Assembly (NCBI GenBank): GCA_021157555.1
Contig: JAGGWL010000058.1
Span: 1-11,347, forward strand
DNA length: 11,347 nt
From: Deltaproteobacteria bacterium
GTDB taxonomy: Bacteria; Desulfobacterota; Desulfobacteria; Desulfobacterales; BuS5
Reading direction: 5' to 3'
The position numbers and the translations under genes are program-made. The notes under the pieces were generated by a model. It was given only the letters and a program-made list of their open reading frames with translations. It was not told the DNA's origin and made no database searches. Below, one piece after another: positions 8,088 through 11,347 of this stretch (within the stretch, counting starts at the first letter, position 1; each line of letters begins with the position of its first letter).

Positions 8088-8114
8088 TGGTTCCTCCTGT
8101 TTTCAGATTTCAGG

Positions 8115-8570
8115 TTATTCTTCAATTTTTAATAGCTCGACGAGCAACGTCAAACTTTCTTGTCCGGTTATTTTAACATAATCCCCTTTTTCAATTATAT
8201 TTTTAGATAAAGTCTCTGCCTTCCATGAAGTACCTTTAAAAAAAACTTTGCCAAATTCTCCTTTTGTAAAGCTATCCTGTGCCCTTGCTCTTTTGCCTAT
8301 AAACTCCTCTGTAGTGTCCTCAGTAACTTCCTTTTGAAAAGAGACTCTTTTTCTCAAAAACACAAGGCATAATGTCGAAAATAAAATAAAAAATAATATC
8401 TGAAAAAAAACACTGAAGTCTAAAACCAGCAGCAATAGTGCAGAACACCAGGCTCCAATACCAAAAAATATAATAATCAAGCCAGGCAGAGCAAATTCAG
8501 CCAGCACACATGCCAAACCGATAAGAAACCATACCATTGCAGGGTCTTTAAACATTTCCGAAAGTTCCAT
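8115..8570 (-). CDS. Short NfeD-family membrane protein
   Basis: This is a 151-residue protein of the short (non-protease) NfeD type. It has two to three membrane segments (about residues 13-38, 40-51 and 54-71) followed by a C-terminal OB-fold domain (about 88-149) with the usual pattern GKVFFKGTSWKAET then GDYVKITG and a final hydrophobic strand LTLLVELLKI. NfeD proteins partner with SPFH proteins encoded next door and are thought to bind or stabilise their membrane rings; here the SPFH gene follows directly. The ATG at 8568-8570 is preceded by eight A residues and GT, with no clear Shine-Dalgarno. A second ATG at codon 6 is possible but also lacks a good site. It appears to be the first gene of the minus-strand block. 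Confidence 0.88.
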   Translation of the reverse strand: MELSEMFKDPAMVWFLIGLACVLAEFALPGLIIIFFGIGAWCSALLLLVLDFSVFFQILFFILFSTLCLVFLRKRVSFQKEVTEDTTEEFIGKRARAQDSFTKGEFGKVFFKGTSWKAETLSKNIIEKGDYVKITGQESLTLLVELLKIEE

Positions 8571-8598
8571 TTTTTTTTACCATTTGTTCCAATACACA

Positions 8599-8604
8599 AT
8601 TATA
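8599..8604 (-). promoter_or_regulatory. Consensus -10 box for the nfeD-SPFH-ldcA-hydrolase transcript
   Basis: A perfect TATAAT on the minus strand lies about 29 nt before the nfeD ATG. The best nearby -35 is weak (TTCAGA at 19-nt spacing; the closer TTGGCG is only 11 nt away). The box sits where a promoter for the first gene of the block is expected and would give a leader of about 20 nt. Confidence 0.45.
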
Positions 8605-8737
8605 CGCAATAAATACGCCAACTTCTGAATTAACAATACAAATAATCTGAAAGATTTACACAATACACATTTAATTAATTTAAATCAACAACAAGAGTTA
8701 GGAACGGGGGCTATAAAAAAATAGGAAAATATATTAA

Positions 8738-8761
8738 CTTGAATATATTAAATATTTCAAG
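8738..8761. repeat. AT-rich dyad in the spacer between vapC and nfeD
   Basis: CTTGAA and TTCAAG are the arms of a 24-bp dyad with an AT-only centre. The spacer from 8571 to 8822 (252 bp) is otherwise AT-rich and carries the nfeD -10 box, this dyad and a seven-codon plus-strand frame at 8803-8826. The dyad could bind a regulator or be chance in AT-rich DNA. Confidence 0.3.
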
Positions 8762-8802
8762 GATTAAAATTTAATTTTCAAGCAGAATAGGAGATACGGA
8801 TA

Positions 8803-8826
8803 ATGGCATTTTGCAAAGGTCTTTAA
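8803..8826 (+). other. Seven-codon plus-strand mini-frame with a Shine-Dalgarno
   Basis: AGGAG at 8789-8793 is followed 9 nt later by ATG GCA TTT TGC AAA GGT CTT TAA, encoding MAFCKGL. The ribosome-site-plus-start layout resembles the beginning of a plus-strand gene cut off after a few codons; MxFCxxC is how many zinc-ribbon proteins begin. It runs convergently into the vapC tail. A functional peptide is not supported; a gene remnant or chance is more likely. Confidence 0.2.
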
Positions 8827-9143
8827 TCAAAATCAAAAAAAAAAGAGTCTCTACTCTCATAGATGACAGGGACAGCTCCCACGCCGTTTACGCCGTTTTT
8901 AAGACATTTATATTGAAATTCCATAATTTGGTCCCAGTTAATAAAAAGTGGTAATTTGCTTATATTACATAATAACTTTATAATTTTTTTTTGATTTTTG
9001 ACTTTCAGAAAGGGAATTAGCTCGGCAAGAATAAGGTCGTTTATAACGACAATGTTTTCATCCAGGATGAAATCCAACTGTTCAAGATTATCACCACTTC
9101 TGAAATATTCAATCCAAATCGATGTATCGACTAATACCGACAT
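8823..9143 (-). pseudogene. VapC-type PIN-domain toxin, C-terminally truncated
   Basis: This 106-residue frame matches the first ~90 residues of a PIN-domain ribonuclease of the VapC type: VDTSIWIEYFR with the first acidic residue Asp6, and ILAELIPFL with Glu41. Family members are usually about 125-140 residues. They continue after a GxxGxG-like stretch with a conserved Asp in a (I/V)PD or DLLIA context. Here the protein reads NGVNGVGAVPVIYESRD and ends FFFDFD; the expected acidic position is Val93, or the homology has ended. The last ~12 residues are encoded by a hairpin plus T-run that looks like a terminator. The start ATG overlaps the antitoxin stop by 13 nt, with AGGGGG 5 nt upstream, so it would be translated with its antitoxin. 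Catalysis is doubtful. A divergent but active short toxin is the alternative. Confidence 0.7.
8835..8857 (-). terminator. Rho-independent terminator inside the vapC 3' end
   Basis: On the minus strand AGAGT-AGAG-ACTCT forms a 5-bp stem with a 4-nt loop, and is followed by a run of ten T (sharing the last stem base). This is the shape of an intrinsic terminator for the antitoxin-toxin transcript. The stem is short and not GC-rich, so efficiency may be modest. The toxin stop codon at 8823-8825 lies beyond the T-run, so a transcript ending here would lack a stop codon. Confidence 0.5.
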
Positions 9144-9334
9144 TGACGCCCCCTAACGGCGTCCAGGTCAATATCAAGGTTGACCTTACCTTTAAATGCC
9201 TTTAGCTCGGAAATTTTTGTTTTTCTTATCAGATCTTCCAAGGCGATAATAATAACTTTGGTTTTTGTTTGAATGCGAGTTGCCTGCATAGCTTCATCCA
9301 GCAAATCTTCCGGTAAATCTAATGTTGTTCTCAT
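9131..9334 (-). CDS. VapB-type ribbon-helix-helix antitoxin
   Basis: This is a 67-residue protein starting MRTTLDLPEDLLDEAM, the usual layout of a VapB antitoxin: a beta strand for DNA binding, then a ribbon-helix-helix dimer (about residues 1-45), then a C-terminal tail (KAFKGKVNLDIDLDAVRGR) that would block the PIN active site. The frame is open to an ATG at 9353-9355, but the ATG at 9332-9334 is chosen because AGGAGG lies 6 nt before it and because MRTTLDLP is the standard start. It overlaps the toxin gene by 13 nt and precedes it, as is usual. It should repress its own promoter through the paired palindromes upstream. No damage is visible in this gene, unlike its partner. Confidence 0.85.
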   Translation of the reverse strand: MRTTLDLPEDLLDEAMQATRIQTKTKVIIIALEDLIRKTKISELKAFKGKVNLDIDLDAVRGRQCRY

Positions 9335-9347
9335 AATCGACCTCCTT

Positions 9348-9385
9348 ATATGCATATTTTTATAGATTTATGCATATTGTGTCAA
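9348..9385 (-). promoter_or_regulatory. vapBC promoter with paired ATGCAT operator palindromes
   Basis: On the minus strand a perfect -35 TTGACA (9380-9385) and TATAAA (9359-9364) lie 15 bp apart, just upstream of the antitoxin. Two ATGCAT palindromes sit at 9350-9355 (extended to ATATGCATAT) and 9370-9375, with centres exactly 20 bp apart, two helical turns. One lies in the promoter spacer and the other just downstream of the -10. This placement fits autoregulation by a ribbon-helix-helix antitoxin-toxin complex. A hairpin, GTTTTC-GCC-GAAAAC, at 9388-9402 adjoins the -35. Confidence 0.6.
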
Positions 9386-9424
9386 TTGTTTTCGCCGAAA
9401 ACCCGAAACCTGAAAACCCTCTAC

Positions 9425-9434
9425 CACTACAGCG
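9425..9434 (+). repeat. Outer inverted repeat, left
   Basis: CACTACAGCG, followed by one mismatch and CAC, is the reverse complement of 11189-11198 and its inner neighbour. It is 22 nt outside the inner repeat. Confidence 0.7.
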
Positions 9435-9456
9435 TCACTTAACTTCATAAACACAA

Positions 9457-9479
9457 TATATAGTATCTGCTGATTTTCT
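9457..9479 (+). repeat. Inner 23-bp inverted repeat, left (IS end)
   Basis: This begins TATATAGTATCTGC and ends GATTTTCT; it is an exact reverse complement of 11092-11114. The match continues inward with a one-base gap (GTTTTAT versus TTTTAT). Confidence 0.85.
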
Positions 9480-9503
9480 GTTTTATCGGCTCCAAGCTGC
9501 CTA

Positions 9504-9531
9504 TTGAATATTTGTATTATCGTATTATAAT
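9504..9531 (+). promoter_or_regulatory. Transposase promoter
   Basis: TTGAAT (9504-9509) and a perfect TATAAT (9526-9531) are separated by 16 bp, inside the left end of the IS and about 70 nt before the likely transposase start. An AAGGAG (9567-9572) and a GGGGGA (9588-9593) lie between the promoter and the ATG at 9601. Confidence 0.6.
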
Positions 9532-9600
9532 ATCTCTAAATACAAGTACTTCAAACGTTTTATATAAGGAGCAACATCATAAAAATTGGGGGAATCAAAA

Positions 9601-10918
9601 ATGATTAAAAAAAAATTGAAAATCTCAGTGAAAAATGGGTAAAAAAGAATATAATAGACCCGACCAATGAGTTCGTTATCCTGAACAAGATTCTTCCATG
9701 GCAAAGAATAAGTGACAAATTGGTTCGCTATTACAATGACAAAAAAGGGCGTATAGGTATTTCGATTCGCACTATTGTAGCTCTTCTTATTATTTCAAAA
9801 TTTAGGATGTTGAGTGATAGAAAGGTTATCAGTCAGGTCAAGGAAAACCGATATATTCAATATTTTTGTAATGTTCCAGATGAAAAGCTGGCCGTTTTTA
9901 TGCAACCCAGTACCCTGAGTAAATTTCGAAAACGTTTTGGTGTTGAAGGTATGGAGGCTATAGACTCAGTTGTATTTAATTTTTTTAGAATTGCAGGAAT
10001 TATCAAAAATGACAGTATGTTGATTGATTCAAGTGTTTTGCCCAATAATATCATTTATCCAACAGATATTAGATTGGTTTTTAATGCTTTTAAAAAAATG
10101 AAGCAGATTGCCAAAAGGTGTGAAACACCTGTTTGGTGGGATGATCAGGAAATCAAACAAATGTGGCGAGAATACAATTTAAATCGAAAAGATACTGAAA
10201 ATGCTGCTATATTTTTTGAATTTATAATGATTTTGTCCGATGCATTACGACAATTTGAAAAATTTGTTCAAACTCTTAAAACCTCTGACAAGGAGAAAGA
10301 AAAAGCACAGAGGCTTTTAAATCTCTTAATATTGTTGCAAGATCAGAACGAACAAAAACTTGCAGGAAAAAAACATATTCCAGATCGGATTGTTTCCTTA
10401 GACGAACCGGAGGCTCGGCCTATTAAAAAAGGTAAAAAGCATCCAAACTGTGAATTCGGAAGCACTCTTCAGTTTTCGTTTAACCGCCAAGGCATTATGA
10501 TTACAATGGAAAATTTCATCGGAAAGCTAATGACACAACTCTATGGCCAAAGACAGCTGAATTATTTGAAGAAAACATGAAAGGGACTCCTAAATACGCC
10601 ATAGGTGATCAAGGTTACCGCAGCAAAATAAATCAAAAAATTCCTAAAGAGGCCTTGCACATTTTTCTTGGTCAAAGCCAGGATATCGACGAAAAAGAAC
10701 AAGAATATTGTCAAAAAGCCCGGTCCGCAACAGAAGGATTCATAGCTGTTGCAAAGAATCTACGCGGTTTTGGAAAAAGTCTCTATCGAGGCATTAAAGG
10801 GGACCGCATCTGGTCACTTTTGTGCAAAATTGCCTATAATCTAAAAAAATTTCTTCAGCTCTATAAAAACGAAGAACTCAGTGAAAAAAGTTTGATGAAA
10901 CTGGGTTTGCTGGGCTGA
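9601..10918 (+). pseudogene. IS5/IS1182-type DDE transposase, disrupted by two frame changes
   Basis: The reading can be reassembled from three frames. An ATG at 9601 reads MIKKK and enters an A9 run (9607-9615). The continuing homologous frame after the run is IENLSEKWVKKNIIDPTNEF, one nucleotide back. It then runs through a DUF772-like N-terminal region (SIRTIVALLIISKFRMLSDR, from 9759) to FIGK at about 10526. One base appears lost there (CT for an expected CCT), after which the frame reads NDTTLWPKTAELFEENMKGTP and on to the stop at 10916-10918. Catalytic residues are visible: first Asp in LIDSSVL (about 10027), second Asp in AIGDQGYRS (about 10607), and Glu in RSATEGFIAVAKNLRG (about 10733). 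The joined product would be about 439 residues, normal for the family. If the A-run change is programmed slippage, only the second break is a true lesion. Confidence 0.8.
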
Positions 10919-11091
10919 TTGACTTTTCTTCAGATCGTTTGATTTTTGGCTAATTTGCCATGTGGATTACTGCGGACAAAATACGATAAAACTGCCTTAT
11001 AAAATAATTTGAATTCCTGAAAGGCCTCTTAAAAGCGTTATTTTAAACGAATAGTTCAAGGAACCAATAACAGCGTATCCTTTCATATAAA

Positions 11092-11114
11092 AGAAAATCA
11101 GCAGATACTATATA
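11092..11114 (-). repeat. Inner 23-bp inverted repeat, right (IS end)
   Basis: This is an exact reverse complement of 9457-9479. It lies 74 nt inside the outer right repeat, whereas the left pair is separated by only 22 nt, so the two sides are asymmetric. Confidence 0.85.
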
Positions 11115-11188
11115 GGCTTACAAAGTCCATATCACATCACCATGTAGTATGCTCAGGATGTAATGTAATGCGTAAAACATGAATGTGT

Positions 11189-11198
11189 CGCTGTAGTG
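11189..11198 (-). repeat. Outer inverted repeat, right
   Basis: CGCTGTAGTG is the exact complement of 9425-9434; the flanking GTG after one mismatch also matches. It marks either the true IS end or the end of an older element. Confidence 0.7.
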
Positions 11199-11216
11199 CT
11201 AAAAAAAAACACTAAC

Positions 11217-11232
11217 TTTAGCCATGGCTAAA
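11217..11232. repeat. 16-bp perfect palindrome
   Basis: TTTAGCCATGGCTAAA is its own reverse complement. It lies just outside the IS and contains the ATG of the edge reading frame. It has no loop, so it would act at the DNA level (protein site) rather than as a hairpin, or it may be chance. Confidence 0.4.
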
Positions 11233-11347
11233 AAATTACTTCAGGTTATTTTACCACTTCACTCTATGACACAAAAAGGCGCATTAGAAATTATTAAATA
11301 CACTATAAAACGTAACAATATTGCTCATCAAAGTCACAGAAAAAAAC
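11224..11347 (+). CDS. Unidentified plus-strand reading frame, partial at window edge
   Basis: From the ATG at 11224 the frame stays open for 41 codons to the window end. The protein begins MAKKLLQVILPLHSMTQKG and continues ALEIIKYTIKRNNIAHQS then basic residues. The composition is Lys/Arg-rich with a hydrophobic start and looks like a real coding sequence, possibly a nucleic-acid-binding or transposase-like N-terminus, but I do not recognise the family. There is no clear Shine-Dalgarno; the start lies in the middle of the palindrome at 11217-11232, after an A-run. It could be another start or a chance frame in AT-rich DNA. Confidence 0.35.
   Translation, partial: MAKKLLQVILPLHSMTQKGALEIIKYTIKRNNIAHQSHRKK

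Larger units (their letters stand above)
9425..11198 (+). mobile_element. IS5/IS1182-type insertion sequence with decayed transposase
   Basis: The element carries one DDE transposase gene, long non-coding ends and two nested sets of inverted repeats. The inner set is a perfect 23-bp pair at 9457-9479 and 11092-11114; the outer set is CACTACAGCG at 9425-9434 with its complement at 11189-11198. The outer limits give about 1.77 kb and the inner limits about 1.66 kb; both fit this family. No clear target duplication is seen: the outer flanks are CTAC and CTAA. The transposase has two frame changes, so the copy is probably not autonomous. It lies just upstream of the vapBC promoter. The non-coding right part (10919-11198) has no gene or strong terminator that I can see. 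Confidence 0.8.

Noticed and set aside
8867..8890. Tandem ACGCCGTTT repeat as the start of a CRISPR or satellite array
   Set aside because: There are only two 9-bp units and they encode the NGVNGV stretch of the PIN protein; there are no spacers or further copies.
9421..9424. CTAC/CTAA flanks as an IS target-site duplication
   Set aside because: The two sides differ at the last base and are too short to be meaningful, and no duplication is found at the inner repeat limits either.
10919..11091. Possible small gene or structured RNA in the right non-coding part of the IS
   Set aside because: No open frame with a start signal and no stem longer than about 4 bp was seen (GGC-TAATTT-GCC and CGTT-ATTTTA-AACG only).

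Overview
The window is an AT-rich stretch of a Gram-negative-type bacterial chromosome. Gene order (mreB-mreC-mreD-mrdA-rodA), the style of the MreB and PBP2 proteins and the presence of murein-recycling enzymes fit a Desulfobacterota (deltaproteobacterial) genome. That placement is an inference from gene order and protein style, not a database result.

Positions 1-8570 are one long, co-oriented minus-strand gene block. In transcription order it holds a short NfeD-like membrane protein, a stomatin/QmcA-type SPFH protein, an S66 LD-carboxypeptidase, a cytosolic class-C beta-lactamase-fold serine hydrolase, MreB, MreC, MreD, PBP2 (mrdA) and RodA (cut by the window edge). The last five form the rod-shape elongasome: MreB filaments, the MreC/MreD membrane scaffold, and the RodA glycosyltransferase with its PBP2 transpeptidase. 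The LD-carboxypeptidase and serine hydrolase overlap by 4 bp and probably trim recovered muropeptides in the cytosol. The NfeD/SPFH pair is a membrane-microdomain module. A good -10 box precedes nfeD, and weaker candidate promoters precede mreB and mrdA.

Positions 8571-9385 hold an AT-rich spacer and a minus-strand vapBC-type toxin-antitoxin pair. The antitoxin looks intact, with a consensus Shine-Dalgarno, a TTGACA -35 box and two ATGCAT palindromes 20 bp apart as a likely operator. The PIN toxin is short: its last residues are encoded by what looks like a rho-independent terminator, and the conserved acidic residue of the C-terminal half is missing.

Positions 9425-11198 hold an IS5/IS1182-type insertion sequence on the plus strand. 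It has a 23-bp perfect inverted repeat (9457-9479 and 11092-11114) and a further outer 10-bp pair (9425-9434 and 11189-11198). Its transposase is split by two frame changes, one in an A9 run just after the start codon and one at about 10527, so it is probably decayed. The last ~125 bases contain the start of an unidentified plus-strand reading frame running off the window.

I saw no CRISPR array, tRNA, rRNA or clear novel defence system. The most interesting points are the terminator-truncated toxin, the A-run frame change in the transposase, the nested inverted repeats of the IS, and the linkage of SPFH/NfeD and murein-recycling genes to the elongasome operon.
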